A stretch of DNA of 64,000 nt from Mesorhizobium sp. AR10 (GCF_024746795.1 NZ_CP080524.1:434001-498000); one strand, 5' to 3'. Positions 35,590 through 45,711 are shown, counted from the stretch's first letter. Notes: generated from the letters alone by a model not told the origin. Translations and numbers: made by a program.

Positions 35590-37434
35590 TCACTCCGGGA
35601 CGTGCCTGACCGCGCCCTTTGCCGCGCTGGTCGCCATCGTGGCATAGGCACGCAACGCCGTCGTCACCTTGCGCTTGCGCTTTTCCTCGGGCTTCCAGGC
35701 TGCGGCTCCCTTGGCCTCCATCGCCGCGCGCCGCGCGGCCAGTTCGACCTCGGCGACGGCAAGGCGGATGCTGCGGTTCGGGATATCGATCTCGATCGTA
35801 TCGCCTTCCTGCACCAGTCCGATCAGCCCGCCTTCCGCCGCTTCCGGAGAAGCATGGCCGATCGACAGGCCCGACGTGCCGCCGGAGAAGCGGCCGTCGG
35901 TGACCAGAGCGCAGGCTTTGCCGAGGCCCTTCGACTTCAGATAGCTGGTCGGATAGAGCATTTCCTGCATGCCGGGGCCGCCGCGCGGTCCCTCATAGCG
36001 GATGACGACGACATCGCCGGCCTTGATTTCGTTCCCCAGGATCGCCTTGACGCTGGCGTCTTGGCTTTCGAACACCCGGGCCGGGCCGGTGAATTTCAGG
36101 ATCGATTCATCGACGCCCGCTGTCTTCACGATGCAGCCGTCGATCGCCAGATTGCCTTTCAGCACGGCGAGGCCGCCGTCCTTGGAAAAGGGATGTTCCA
36201 CCGAGCGGATAACGCCCTTCTCGCGGTCGAGATCGAGCTCGTCCCAGCGGCGGTCCTGGCTGAAGGCGACTTGCGTCGGCACGCCGCCGGGTGCAGCCAG
36301 GAAGAAATCGCGGACGCTCTGGCTGGAGGTGCGGGAAATATCCCAATGATCGAGCGCTTCGCCGAGCGTTGATGTATGCACGGTCGGCAAGTCGCGGTTG
36401 ATCAGCCCGGCATTGTCGAGCTGACCCAGGATGGCCATGATGCCGCCGGCGCGATGAACGTCTTCCATGTGCACATCCGCTTTGGCGGGGGCAACCTTGC
36501 ACAGAACCGGAACCCTGCGTGACAGCGCGTCGATGTCATCCTGGTCGAAGTTGATCTCGCCCTCATGGGCGGCGGCCAGGATATGCAGCACGGTGTTGGT
36601 CGAGCCGCCCATAGCGATGTCGAGCGTCATGGCGTTCTCGAAGGCGCCCTTCGAGGCGATGTTGCGCGGCAGCGCGGTCTCGTCGTCCTGTTCGTAATAC
36701 CGCTGGGCGAGATCGACGATCAGATGGCCGGCCTCGACGAAGAGGCGCTTGCGGTCGGCATGGGTGGCCAACGTCGAGCCGTTGCCGGGCAGCGAGAGGC
36801 CGAGCGCTTCGGTCAGGCAGTTCATCGAATTGGCGGTGAACATGCCCGAGCAGGAGCCGCAGGTCGGGCAGGCCGAGCGTTCGATGATCTTGACGTCCTC
36901 GTCGGAGATCTTGTCGTCGGCGGCGGCGACCATGGCATCGACCAGATCTAGCGCCTGCGTCTTGCCGGCGAGCACCACCTTGCCGGCTTCCATCGGCCCG
37001 CCGGACACGAAAACGGTCGGGATGTTGAGGCGCAGCGACGCCATCAGCATGCCGGGCGTGATCTTGTCGCAATTGGAGATGCAGACCATGGCGTCGGCGC
37101 AATGGGCGTTGACCATGTATTCGACCGAGTCGGCGATCAGCTCGCGCGACGGCAGCGAATAGAGCATGCCGTCATGGCCCATGGCGATGCCGTCATCGAC
37201 GGCGATGGTGTTGAACTCCTTGGCGACGCCGCCGGCCTTTTCGATTTCGCGCGCGACCAACTGGCCAAGGTCCTTGAGGTGGACATGGCCCGGCACGAAC
37301 TGGGTGAAGGAATTGACCACGGCGATGATCGGCTTGCCGAAATCCGAATCCTTCATGCCGGTGGCGCGCCAGAGACCGCGGGCGCCGGCCATGTTTCGGC
37401 CATGGGTGGTGGTGCGGGAGCGATAGGCGGGCAT
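35590..37434 (-). CDS. ilvD: dihydroxy-acid dehydratase
   Basis: A 614-residue enzyme of isoleucine, valine and pantothenate synthesis, converting dihydroxy acids to 2-keto acids. It has the IlvD iron-sulfur pattern: Cys122 in [11 protein letters not shown] and a [19 protein letters not shown] site. The length and start ([19 protein letters not shown]) match E. coli IlvD. It stands alone and converges on the ABC exporter, 51 bases away. This is the biosynthetic paralogue, whereas the family member near the left edge is a sugar-acid dehydratase. Confidence 0.96.
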   Translation of the reverse strand: MPAYRSRTTTHGRNMAGARGLWRATGMKDSDFGKPIIAVVNSFTQFVPGHVHLKDLGQLVAREIEKAGGVAKEFNTIAVDDGIAMGHDGMLYSLPSRELIADSVEYMVNAHCADAMVCISNCDKITPGMLMASLRLNIPTVFVSGGPMEAGKVVLAGKTQALDLVDAMVAAADDKISDEDVKIIERSACPTCGSCSGMFTANSMNCLTEALGLSLPGNGSTLATHADRKRLFVEAGHLIVDLAQRYYEQDDETALPRNIASKGAFENAMTLDIAMGGSTNTVLHILAAAHEGEINFDQDDIDALSRRVPVLCKVAPAKADVHMEDVHRAGGIMAILGQLDNAGLINRDLPTVHTSTLGEALDHWDISRTSSQSVRDFFLAAPGGVPTQVAFSQDRRWDELDLDREKGVIRSVEHPFSKDGGLAVLKGNLAIDGCIVKTAGVDESILKFTGPARVFESQDASVKAILGNEIKAGDVVVIRYEGPRGGPGMQEMLYPTSYLKSKGLGKACALVTDGRFSGGTSGLSIGHASPEAAEGGLIGLVQEGDTIEIDIPNRSIRLAVAEVELAARRAAMEAKGAAAWKPEEKRKRKVTTALRAYATMATSAAKGAVRHVPE

Positions 37435-37693
37435 GCGACTTTCCTTGCTGGCTGGCCGCGCCCGGGCTGGCGGCACGGCGGCGCTGAATTCGGATCGCAG
37501 GCGTTATAGACGCCGAAGCCTGGTCTGGCCACAATTTTGCGGTGCGCCAGATTTTCCAAAGAAAATTGGGTGGCGCTGTCGGATCGTGCCCGGCGCGGAC
37601 GTCCTTGGGCAAGCGGAGGGGATCAAGGCACCAATTGCCGCGCCAGCCGCTTCTTAGTGGACGAACACGTAAAACCAGCCCGAGGAGCATGAC

Positions 37694-38161
37694 ATGCAAA
37701 AGATCACCACCTGCCTGTGGTTCGATGGCCAGGCCGAGGAGGCGATGAACCACTACGTCTCCATCTTCAAGAATTCGAAGGTATTGAGCGTTTTGCGTTG
37801 GCCCAAGGGTCACGCCGATGAGGGCAAAGTGCTGGTGACCACGTTCGAACTCGACGGGGTGCCGTTCCAGGCGCTCAATGGCGGCCCGCAATTCAAGTTC
37901 AACGAGGCGATGTCACAGTCGATCGACTGCAAGACGCAGGAAGAGGTCGACTATTTCTGGGAGAAGCTCACCGAGGGCGGCGAGCCCGGCGTCTGCAGCT
38001 GGCTGAAAGACAAGTTCGGCGTCTCCTGGCAGGTCGTGCCGGAGCAGTTGCCGAGGCTGCTTCTGGATCCGGACAGGGCCAAGGCCGGCCGTGTGATGTC
38101 GGCGATGATGCAGATGGGCAAGATCGACATCGCCAAGATCGAGGAAGCGGCGAAGGGGTGA
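37694..38161 (+). CDS. PhnB-like VOC-family protein
   Basis: A 155-residue VOC protein of the PhnB/3-demethylubiquinone methyltransferase-like group (MQKITTCLWFDGQAEEAMNHYVSIFKNSKV, FELDGVPFQALNGGPQFKFNEA, SWQVVPEQL). Despite the family label these proteins lack a SAM site and are not shown to be methyltransferases. The ATG has GAGGAG upstream. It is a single gene between ilvD and prfC. Confidence 0.88.
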   Translation: MQKITTCLWFDGQAEEAMNHYVSIFKNSKVLSVLRWPKGHADEGKVLVTTFELDGVPFQALNGGPQFKFNEAMSQSIDCKTQEEVDYFWEKLTEGGEPGVCSWLKDKFGVSWQVVPEQLPRLLLDPDRAKAGRVMSAMMQMGKIDIAKIEEAAKG

Positions 38162-38260
38162 GAAGCGGTCCGTGCAGCGGACGAAAAGCCAATTGCTTGG
38201 CTTTTCGAGCTTCGAACGCCCTGAGCTTGCGAAGGGCCGGGCAGCCATTGAGGTCGGCGC

Positions 38261-38310
38261 CGCCCCTCATCCGCCCTTCGGGCACCTTCTCCCCGTGAAC
38301 GGGGAGAAGG
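38261..38310. repeat. palindromic intergenic repeat with CCTTCTCCCCG arms
   Basis: Twelve-base perfect arms (CCTTCTCCCCGT and its complement) at 38285-38310 are separated by two bases, preceded by CCCCTCATCCGCCCTTCGG. It lies between two convergent genes. The pattern is well known as a dispersed element in Rhizobiales. It may serve as a bidirectional terminator, though no T-run follows. Confidence 0.7.
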
Positions 38311-38319
38311 AAAGGCGCC

Positions 38320-39927
38320 TCAAGCCGCTCTGTCGCGGACCTGATAGTCCTTGATCGCCGCAAACTGAATCGCCTTCCAGCGCTCGGCTTCGTAGTTGAG
38401 CGAGAAGGCGTGCTGGGCCAGGAACACCGGGTCGTTGTCGAGGTCGCGGGCAATGTCGCCGCGATGCGCCTCGATGAAGCGGTGAACCTCGGCCTTGTCG
38501 TCGGCCGAGATCCAGCGGCAGACGGAAAAGCGTGACATCTCGAAATCGACCGGCAGCGTGTATTCGAAGTTCAGCCGCTCCTTCAACACGTCGAGTTGCA
38601 GGGCGCCAACGACGCCGACGATGGCCGGTGAGCCGTCCTCCGGCGAGAACAATTGCACGACGCCTTCCTCGGCCATCTGGTGCAGCGCTTCCTTCAGCTT
38701 CTTGGCCTTCATTGCGTCGCCCAGGCGGACGCGGCGCAGGATTTCCGGCGCGAAGTTGGGCACGCCACGGAACAAGATTTCCTCGCCCTCCGTCAGCGTG
38801 TCGCCGATGCGCAGCGTGCCGTGGTTGGGGATGCCGACGACATCGCCGGCAAAGGCCTCGTCGGCGGTGACGCGGGTGCGGGCAAAGAAGAATTGCGGCG
38901 CCGACAGCGACATCGGCTTTCCCGTGCGCACCAGCTTGGCCTTCATGCCGCGCTCCAGCTTGCCGGAGCAGACACGGACGAAGGCGATGCGGTCGCGATG
39001 GTTGGGATCCATGTTGGCCTGGATCTTGAAAACGAACGAGGTCATCTTGTCCTCGGTCGCTTGGACCTTGCGGGTGTCCGCCTCCTGGGCACGCGGCGGC
39101 GGCCCATAGGCGCCGAGCGCTTCGATCAGGTCGCGCACACCGTAGTTGCGTAGCGCCGAACCGAAATAGACCGGCGTCAGATGGCCCTCGCGGAAGGCGT
39201 CAATGTCGAGTGGGCGGCAGGCTTCGCGCGCCAGCTCCAGTTCCTCGATGAAGGCCTCGCGCTCGTTTTCCGGCAGCAGGCCGGCGACGCGGTTGGAGTC
39301 AGGTCCGTTGACCGGCGTACGTTCTTTCTCCGCATCGCCCTTGCGCACGGCGTTCAGCGCCAGGTGATAGGTGCCGGAAAAGGTCTTGCCACGGCCGATC
39401 GGCCAGGTGATCGGCGCGGTATCCAGTGCCAGCTTCTGCTCGATCTCGTCGAGGATTTCGAACGGATCTCGGCTTTCGCGGTCCATCTTGTTGATGAAAG
39501 TGATGATCGGGATGTCGCGCAGCCGGCAGACCTCGAACAGTTTCAGCGTGCGCGGCTCGATGCCCTTGGCGGCATCGATGACCATGACGGCAGAGTCCAC
39601 AGCCGACAGCGTGCGATAGGTGTCGTCAGCGAAATCCTCGTGGCCGGGCGTGTCGAGCAGGTTGAAGACATTGTCCTCATATTCGAAGGTCATCACCGAG
39701 GTGACGACGGAAATGCCGCGCTCGCGCTCGATCTTCATCCAGTCGGACCGGGTCTGGATGCGGTCCTTCTTGGCCTTGACCTCGCCGGCAAGCTGGATGG
39801 CGCCGCCGAACAGCAGCAGCTTTTCGGTGAGCGTCGTCTTGCCGGCGTCGGGGTGCGCGATGATCGCGAAGGTGCGGCGGCGCGCCACCGCCTGCGTGAT
39901 GTCTTCAGCCAATTTGTGGAATCCCAT
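38320..39927 (-). CDS. prfC: peptide chain release factor 3
   Basis: A 535-residue translational GTPase that recycles RF1/RF2 after termination. The G domain shows AHPDAGKTTLTEK (G1), DTPGHEDFADDTYR (G3) and NKMDRESRDP (G4), and RF3-specific C-terminal sequence follows (LQLDVLKERLNFEY). Length equals the family's. It starts MGFHKLAEDITQAVARRRTFAIIAHPD. It is monocistronic and divergent from the FAD oxidase gene. Confidence 0.96.
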   Translation of the reverse strand: MGFHKLAEDITQAVARRRTFAIIAHPDAGKTTLTEKLLLFGGAIQLAGEVKAKKDRIQTRSDWMKIERERGISVVTSVMTFEYEDNVFNLLDTPGHEDFADDTYRTLSAVDSAVMVIDAAKGIEPRTLKLFEVCRLRDIPIITFINKMDRESRDPFEILDEIEQKLALDTAPITWPIGRGKTFSGTYHLALNAVRKGDAEKERTPVNGPDSNRVAGLLPENEREAFIEELELAREACRPLDIDAFREGHLTPVYFGSALRNYGVRDLIEALGAYGPPPRAQEADTRKVQATEDKMTSFVFKIQANMDPNHRDRIAFVRVCSGKLERGMKAKLVRTGKPMSLSAPQFFFARTRVTADEAFAGDVVGIPNHGTLRIGDTLTEGEEILFRGVPNFAPEILRRVRLGDAMKAKKLKEALHQMAEEGVVQLFSPEDGSPAIVGVVGALQLDVLKERLNFEYTLPVDFEMSRFSVCRWISADDKAEVHRFIEAHRGDIARDLDNDPVFLAQHAFSLNYEAERWKAIQFAAIKDYQVRDRAA

Positions 39928-40054
39928 GTGGTGCGCGGGCTTCTAGCAGCGCTTTTCCGGCCTGTCGAACAGTTTTGGCCGGATAGGCCTTGCCAGGTAT
40001 TGAGATTGGCCCGCCGCAATGGCATCAAAAAATGCCAATTCGGCAGAGGTCAGC

Positions 40055-41125
40055 ATGAGCAAGCAAGTCATCGTCATCGGCGCCGGCATCATCGGCGCCT
40101 CGATCGCCTGGAATCTGACCAGGGCCGGGGCGCGGGTCACTGTGATTGCCGACAGTGGTGTCGGCGGCGTCGCCACGCCGAATACCTTTGCCTGGATCAA
40201 CGCCAGCTGGGGCAATCCCGAACCGTATTTCCGGCTGCGCATCCGCGCCATGGCCGAATGGACGCGGCTGGCGAAAGACCTGCCCGGCATTTCGCTCGCC
40301 TGGTGCGGCGGCTTGTACTGGGACCTGCCGGCGGCTGAACTGGAGGCCTATGCCGCAGAACATTCCGCTTGGGGCTACGGCATCAGCCAAGTCGACAGCG
40401 TGCAAGCCGCGCGCATCGAGCCCAACCTGGTCGAGCTTCCCGTTTTCGCCCTGCATGTCGCCGAGGAAGGCGTCGCCGAGCCGGTCGCTGTCACACGGGC
40501 GCTGCTGGCCGATGCCGAACGGCATGGCGCCCGGATCCTGGCCGGCGCGGTTGTCACAGCATTGGTGGAAAGCAACAGCCGGGTTACCGGCGTCGACACG
40601 TCAGGCGGATTGTTCGCCGCCGATGAGGTGGTGATCGCGGCCGGCGTCGGTTCGCCGGACATTGCCGCGACCGCAGGGATAAAACTGCAGCTCGAGACGC
40701 CGCCCGGCCTGATCGTTCATTCGCGCCCCCACGAGAAGTTGCTCAATGGCTTGGTGCTGGCCGAGCGGCTGCATATGCGCCAGACGGCGGAGGGTCGCAT
40801 CATCGCCGGCTCGGATTTCGGCGGCGCCGATCCGGGCGCGGATGCCGCAGCCACTGCTCGCGACGTGTTTGCGGCAATGAAGGCCATGTTGCGTGGGGCC
40901 GACGGACTGAAACTCGATTTCCATACGGTCGGCTATCGGCCGACACCCATCGACGGCTTTCCGATCATCGGACGGGCTGAGGGCGTGAACGGCGTTTATG
41001 TCGCGGTTATGCATTCAGGCATCACGCTGGCGCCCGCCGTCGGCCTGTTCGCCACCCGGGAAATTCTGGACGGCGCGCGCGATCCGCTGCTTACACCATA
41101 CGGCCTGGAGCGGTTCGCTCAATAA
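40055..41125 (+). CDS. FAD-dependent amino-acid oxidase/dehydrogenase (DAO family)
   Basis: A 356-residue DAO-fold flavoprotein: a dinucleotide site IGAGIIGASIAWNL right at the N-terminus and the C-terminal FAD segment GYRPTPIDGFPIIGR. It probably oxidises a D-amino acid, an N-substituted glycine or proline. The ATG with an AGAGG upstream was chosen; the frame runs upstream without signal. It overlaps the convergent amidase by seven bases at the 3' ends. Confidence 0.85.
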   Translation: MSKQVIVIGAGIIGASIAWNLTRAGARVTVIADSGVGGVATPNTFAWINASWGNPEPYFRLRIRAMAEWTRLAKDLPGISLAWCGGLYWDLPAAELEAYAAEHSAWGYGISQVDSVQAARIEPNLVELPVFALHVAEEGVAEPVAVTRALLADAERHGARILAGAVVTALVESNSRVTGVDTSGGLFAADEVVIAAGVGSPDIAATAGIKLQLETPPGLIVHSRPHEKLLNGLVLAERLHMRQTAEGRIIAGSDFGGADPGADAAATARDVFAAMKAMLRGADGLKLDFHTVGYRPTPIDGFPIIGRAEGVNGVYVAVMHSGITLAPAVGLFATREILDGARDPLLTPYGLERFAQ

Positions 41126-42492
41126 TCGGGCGGACGGCGAAAGCCGCCGGTCAGCGGCGTCACAGCCTGGGCGATGCCAAGCAGCCGCGACTCCGACCAG
41201 CGCTTGCCGACCAGCTGCAGGCCGATGGGCAAGCCGTCGCCGTCCTGCCCGCATGGCATCGAAAGCGCCGGGTGGCCACCGTAGTTGAACACCGCGCCAT
41301 AGGCCGGCAGCATCCAGTAGCTCTGCTCCTTGCCATCGACCGCTATCGACGTTCCCGGTTCGCAAACCGGGAAAGCCGTGGTCATGGCGACCGGACACAG
41401 CAAGGCATCGCAAGTTTCGAAGAACCGGTCCCAGGCGAGGATGGACCGGTCGCGGCGAGCGAGCGCTTCGAACCAGCTGGAGATCGGCGTCGGCTGCTCC
41501 GGTGGTTCGAGCTGTGCGGCCTCCAGCATCATGCCGATCAGTGCGCCGCCCTCGGCCAGATCGTCATGCAGGTCGAGCTTCGGCAGGTTTGCTTCCCCGA
41601 CGGTTGCGCCAGCGGACTGAAGCTGCTTTGCCAGCTTTTCGACGGCGGCGCTGATCTCGACAGCCACCGGAAAACCCGGAAAGAACGGTGCAAAAGCGAT
41701 GCGCAGCGTCTTGAGGTCAAGCGCCGGCATGTCTTCGACCGGCACAGCCGCAAGGTCGGTGTCGCCTGCATCCGGACCGGCGATAATCTTGTAGACCAGT
41801 GAAAGGTCTTCCACGCTGCGCGCCAGAGGGCCGAGGCAAGACATCAGCCGCACGCTGCGCGCAGAAACTCCCGGATCGGGAAAGGCGCCGGCCAGCGAGA
41901 TACGATGCTCGGTCGGCTTGAGGCCGTAGACGCCACAGAAAGCGGCCGGCAGCCGGATCGAATCCTGCATGTCGGTGCCAATTTCGAACGGCGTCATCCC
42001 GGCGCAAAGTGCTGCCGCCGCGCCGCCGCTGGAGCCGCCCGCCGTGCGCCGGAGATCCCACGGATTGCTGGTGCGGCCGAACAGCGGATTGTCCGATTGC
42101 CAGTCGCCCAGCATCGTCGCCACATTGGTCTTACCGATCAGAATGCCGCCTGCGGCTTTCAACCGTGCAACGACCGGGCTGTCTACCTTTGCCACATAGT
42201 CGGCAAAGGGTGGGAAGCCAACCGTGGTCTTCATGCCTGCGGTCTCGTGCGTGTCCTTCAGCGTGAACGGCACGCCATGCAGCGGCCCGAGAGCGTCGCC
42301 ACGCGCTTGCGCCGCATCGGCCTTTCTTGCGCGGTCACGAGCCCCTTCCCTGTCGAGCATAACGACAGCGTTGATCGCTTTGTTATGGTTGTCGATCTGC
42401 GCCAGATGCGCGTCCAGCGCTTCCACAGCAGAAATTTTGCGGTCGCGGATCGCGGCCGCCAGTTCGGTGGTGGAGGAAAAGACGATATCCAT
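41119..42492 (-). CDS. amidase-signature family hydrolase
   Basis: A 457-residue amidase with the Ser-cisSer-Lys triad: Lys79 (VPFTLKD), Ser154/155 (GGSSGGAAAAL) and nucleophile Ser178 (TDMQDSIRLPA). In most relatives this last segment reads DTGGSIRxPA, so the MQD variant may affect the oxyanion loop. It would hydrolyse an amide to acid and ammonia. No GatB/GatC gene is adjacent, so it is a catabolic amidase rather than GatA. It converges on the FAD oxidase. Confidence 0.88.
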   Translation of the reverse strand: MDIVFSSTTELAAAIRDRKISAVEALDAHLAQIDNHNKAINAVVMLDREGARDRARKADAAQARGDALGPLHGVPFTLKDTHETAGMKTTVGFPPFADYVAKVDSPVVARLKAAGGILIGKTNVATMLGDWQSDNPLFGRTSNPWDLRRTAGGSSGGAAAALCAGMTPFEIGTDMQDSIRLPAAFCGVYGLKPTEHRISLAGAFPDPGVSARSVRLMSCLGPLARSVEDLSLVYKIIAGPDAGDTDLAAVPVEDMPALDLKTLRIAFAPFFPGFPVAVEISAAVEKLAKQLQSAGATVGEANLPKLDLHDDLAEGGALIGMMLEAAQLEPPEQPTPISSWFEALARRDRSILAWDRFFETCDALLCPVAMTTAFPVCEPGTSIAVDGKEQSYWMLPAYGAVFNYGGHPALSMPCGQDGDGLPIGLQLVGKRWSESRLLGIAQAVTPLTGGFRRPPDY

Positions 42493-42606
42493 GGCAAATG
42501 CTCCGGCTTGCTGGCCGCGCGCTCGTCACCAAGATGGCGGATTGCGGCGCGGCTTCAAGCCAAGTTCAGCATTCACGGACCAGCGGCGCTTGATCGGGAT
42601 TGCGCT

Positions 42607-43407
42607 TCAGCCGGCCAGCGCCAGCTTTGCCGCGGCAGGCACGAAGGGGCGAATGGTCATGCCGTCGCCGGTGATGGTGACGAAGCTTGATGGCGGGATC
42701 GCCTGCCAGTAGCCGCCGTCGCGATCGAAGGGCTCGGAAACGATGCAGCGGCCGACGCCCCTACCAAAGGTGGAGGTGTAGAGCGTTGGTGCCTGGTTGT
42801 CGCTGGCGTAGCGGACTGCATAGAGCGATTGGCCGTCAGAGAAGGCGGCGGTGAGTTTCAAAGCCGGCTCAAGACCGGCGCGACGCGAGGCATCGACGAC
42901 ACGACTGGTGGCGCGAGATACCGCGCCTTGCGGATCTTCGGACAGTCCCTCGTCGATCATCAGCAGGAAGAAGAGTTCGGAATCGGTGGTGCCCTCGCGT
43001 TGGTCGAAGACCGCGTCGGAGAGCGAGTTTTCCAGCGCGCGGCGGATCTTCTCGAAACCGCCGATCTGGCCGTTGTGCATGAACGACCAGCGGCCGGAGA
43101 TGAAAGGATGGCAGTTCATGCGGCTGGTGGCGCCGCCTGTCGACGCCCGCACATGGGCGAGAAACAGGCCGGATTTGATCTGCCGGCACAGGCTCTTCAG
43201 ATTGGGATCGGACCAGGCTGGCAGGATATCACGGTAAAGACCGGGCTCGGGCCGGTCGCCATACCAGGCAAGACCAAAACCGTCGCCATTGGTCGGCGAT
43301 TTCGCTTCCTGGGCGCAGTGGCTCTGGGCGATCAGCGAATGGCAGGGCGCGGTGACGATGTCTTCGAGGAAGACCGCTTCGCCGAGATAGGCCGCCCACC
43401 GGCACAT
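42607..43407 (-). CDS. class II glutamine amidotransferase (YafJ/EgtC-like)
   Basis: A 266-residue protein with Cys2 at the N-terminus (MCRWAAYLG), the nucleophile of class II glutamine amidotransferases. Other marks are SPTNGDGFGLAWY, HVRASTGGATSRMNCHPF and MHNGQIGGF. The start is fixed because Cys2 must follow the initiator Met. The acceptor is unknown; the EgtC relative hydrolyses a gamma-glutamyl bond in ergothioneine synthesis, but no egtB or egtD is near. It lies four bases after a DUF6356 gene. Confidence 0.88.
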   Translation of the reverse strand: MCRWAAYLGEAVFLEDIVTAPCHSLIAQSHCAQEAKSPTNGDGFGLAWYGDRPEPGLYRDILPAWSDPNLKSLCRQIKSGLFLAHVRASTGGATSRMNCHPFISGRWSFMHNGQIGGFEKIRRALENSLSDAVFDQREGTTDSELFFLLMIDEGLSEDPQGAVSRATSRVVDASRRAGLEPALKLTAAFSDGQSLYAVRYASDNQAPTLYTSTFGRGVGRCIVSEPFDRDGGYWQAIPPSSFVTITGDGMTIRPFVPAAAKLALAG

Positions 43408-43411
43408 CGTT

Positions 43412-43627
43412 CTATCGTCCTCTGTTGTGCGTCCGCTCGTAGAGTTCGCGAACGATTCGACTTGCCGTAGAGTCGAACAAAAACGGCAAGAAAGCGTGAA
43501 TGAGCGCAGCGCCAGCCGCCATGAACAGTCGCGACGAGAACCACGCGGCGAACGCCATATGGCCGAAATAGCTCTCGCCCACCGCAGCCGGGTGTGAGGT
43601 GAAAAGTCTTGCAAGCCGTGCCGTCAT
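43412..43627 (-). CDS. DUF6356-type small membrane protein, 71 aa
   Basis: A 71-residue protein beginning MTARLARLFTSHPAAVGESYFGHMAFAAWF, with one hydrophobic segment (FMAAGAALIHAFLPFLF) and a basic tail. The HPAAVGESYFGHM start is the DUF6356 signature. A strong AGGAGG precedes the ATG. Its stop is four bases before the amidotransferase gene, so the two form an operon, and it is divergent from an Lrp regulator. Confidence 0.82.
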   Translation of the reverse strand: MTARLARLFTSHPAAVGESYFGHMAFAAWFSSRLFMAAGAALIHAFLPFLFDSTASRIVRELYERTHNRGR

Positions 43628-43743
43628 GTCGATCCCTCCTGTCGGGCATGAGGACCCGATGGTGAGTATCCTGGCATGGACTTCTGGTTCATGCGTCTCA
43701 AATTATCCTTGTATTGGGCCAATTATTGGGACAACCATCCCAC

Positions 43744-44214
43744 ATGTCAGTGGAAATCGATGAAATCGACCGTAGATTGCTGGCCGAACTGCAACGCGAC
43801 GGCACGCTGTCGGTCGACCAATTGTCGGAAAAGGTATCGCTGTCGCGCAACGCCTGCTGGCGGCGGGTTAAGCGGCTGGAGGAAGACGGCATCATCACCA
43901 GCCGGGTGGCGCTGGTCGATGCCGACAAGCTTGGGCTCGGGCTTTCGGTGTTCATCCTGATCCGCACCTCCAATCACGATCCGGACTGGCTGCAGAAATT
44001 CCGGGCAGCGGTGACCGGGTTTTCCGAGATCACCGGGGTCTACCGCATGTCCGGCGACCTCGACTATGTGCTGCGCGCCCGCGTCGCCGACGTAAAGGCC
44101 TATGACCGGCTCTACCAGCGGCTGATCGCCAAGGTGGCACTGTCAGACGTCTCCGCTTCCTTCGTCATGGAAGAGATCAAGGAGACGACGGTGGTTCCCG
44201 TGGAACTGCGCTAG
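43744..44214 (+). CDS. Lrp/AsnC-family regulator
   Basis: A 156-residue Lrp-type regulator: an N-terminal helix-turn-helix (IDEIDRRLLAELQRDGTLSVDQLSEKVSLSRNACWRRVKRLE) and a C-terminal RAM effector domain (FSEITGVYRMSGDLDYVLRARVAD). The ATG of MSVEIDEIDRR is the normal beginning. The 116-base divergent gap contains two TTGGG/CCAA-like stretches (TTGGGCCAA, ATTATTGGGAC) that may be operators. Amino-acid effectors are typical of the family. Confidence 0.9.
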   Translation: MSVEIDEIDRRLLAELQRDGTLSVDQLSEKVSLSRNACWRRVKRLEEDGIITSRVALVDADKLGLGLSVFILIRTSNHDPDWLQKFRAAVTGFSEITGVYRMSGDLDYVLRARVADVKAYDRLYQRLIAKVALSDVSASFVMEEIKETTVVPVELR

Positions 44215-44354
44215 GTGTGTGTTCAGGTTCGGGTGGTGTCGGCCTGATCTGGATCTGAACACACCTGAGGTCACAGTGATGCCCGAAAGAAAGCCGTTGA
44301 TAGCGTTGCGGGCGAGTTGACCGAATCGCCGTTCGCGCCGATAGGATCGATTTT

Positions 44355-44840
44355 ATGCGCGCAGCCTTCCAAACCTCCTCCGTCATCGGCCCCTCCGTCG
44401 GCTTCGTCAGGTTGCCGCATGGCGAGGGCTTGCCGCTTCCAGCCTATGAAAGCACCGGCGCCGCCGGCATGGATCTGCGGGCTGCCGTGCCGGATGACCG
44501 GCCGCTGCTGATCCTGCCCGGAAAGCGCGCACTGGTGCCGACCGGGCTGATCCTGGAAATTCCGGAGGGCATGGAAGGCCAGGTGCGGCCGCGCTCGGGT
44601 CTCGCCTTCAAGCATGGCCTTACTTGCCTCAACACGCCTGGCACTATCGACAGCGACTATCGCGGCGAGGTGAAGGTGCTGTTGATCAATCTCGGTGACG
44701 AGGATTTCGCGGTGACCCGCGGCATGCGCATCGCCCAGATCGTCTTCGCTTCCGTGGTGCAGGCAACGGTCGAGGAGCGGACATTGGCCGGCGGCACGAC
44801 ACGTGGCTCCGGCGGATTCGGATCGACCGGCACGGCCTGA
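44355..44840 (+). CDS. dut: dUTP diphosphatase
   Basis: A 161-residue trimeric dUTPase that cleaves dUTP to dUMP and pyrophosphate, keeping uracil out of DNA and supplying dTMP synthesis. All five motifs are present: [47 protein letters not shown] and the C-terminal [10 protein letters not shown] arm that closes the active site. Its stop overlaps the next start by one base (TGATG). Confidence 0.97.
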   Translation: MRAAFQTSSVIGPSVGFVRLPHGEGLPLPAYESTGAAGMDLRAAVPDDRPLLILPGKRALVPTGLILEIPEGMEGQVRPRSGLAFKHGLTCLNTPGTIDSDYRGEVKVLLINLGDEDFAVTRGMRIAQIVFASVVQATVEERTLAGGTTRGSGGFGSTGTA

Positions 44841-45511
44841 TGGCTGAAACAATGCCCCTACCCAAACTGGTTATCTTCGATTGTGACGGGATCCTGGTCG
44901 ACACCGAGAACCTGGCCAATCGACGCCTTGCCGAGTGGCTGACCGCTGCCGGCTATCCCACAAGCTTCGAATATTGCCGTAAGCATTTCTCCGGCCGCAG
45001 CATGGCGTCGGTGCAGAAAGAAATAGAAGAGAAGACCGATGTAAGGCTTGGCGCCGATTTCGTCGATCGCTGGAACGCCGGCCTGCCGGACCTGTTCGCG
45101 CATGGCGTGGAAGCCGTCCCTCACGTCCGGGAATTCGTCGAAGCGGTGCGGGCGGCCGGCATCGCCTATTGCGTCGCCACGTCGGCGCGGGTGTCGAAGA
45201 TGCACATCACCCTCGGTCAGACCGGGCTGCTGCCGTTGTTCGAGCATGCGCTGTTCAGCTCGACCATGGTCTCGCGCGGCAAGCCGTTTCCTGACCTGTT
45301 CCTGCATGCGGCAGCGACAATGGGTTTCGCAGCAGCCGATTGCATCGTCATCGAGGACAGCGTCGCCGGGACGCAAGCGGGCATCGCCGCCGGCATGCGG
45401 GTGTTTTCCTATCATGGCGATCCATATTCCGACCGCGACGGGCTGGTCGAAGCCGGCGGCATATTGTTCGACGACATGCGCGAACTGGCCGGACTGGTGC
45501 CGATCCACTGA
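44840..45511 (+). CDS. HAD-superfamily phosphatase, beta-phosphoglucomutase-like
   Basis: A 223-residue haloacid-dehalogenase hydrolase: motif I FDCDGILVDTE with its nucleophilic Asp, motif II ATSARVS, motif III with Lys in SRGKPFPD and motif IV VIEDSVAG. The helical cap lies between motif I and II. It is coupled to dut by a one-base overlap, so it may act on a nucleotide, but substrate cannot be read from the sequence. Confidence 0.88.
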   Translation: MAETMPLPKLVIFDCDGILVDTENLANRRLAEWLTAAGYPTSFEYCRKHFSGRSMASVQKEIEEKTDVRLGADFVDRWNAGLPDLFAHGVEAVPHVREFVEAVRAAGIAYCVATSARVSKMHITLGQTGLLPLFEHALFSSTMVSRGKPFPDLFLHAAATMGFAAADCIVIEDSVAGTQAGIAAGMRVFSYHGDPYSDRDGLVEAGGILFDDMRELAGLVPIH

Positions 45512-45711
45512 TCTGATTTTCAGGCAGGCTGCAACACACCAATCGTCCGTGCTAGCTTGCGCGCGCCTGCCAGCCTGAGCCCACGCGGGCGCGCTGGACA
45601 AATTGGCAGGAGAGAACGCCAACCGCTTCTGAGCCAACCGCATTCGTTTGCCCGTCGCAAATCGGCACGATAGAATCCGCCTCACAGCTCCGCGCATGAA
45701 GGGAAGCATCC

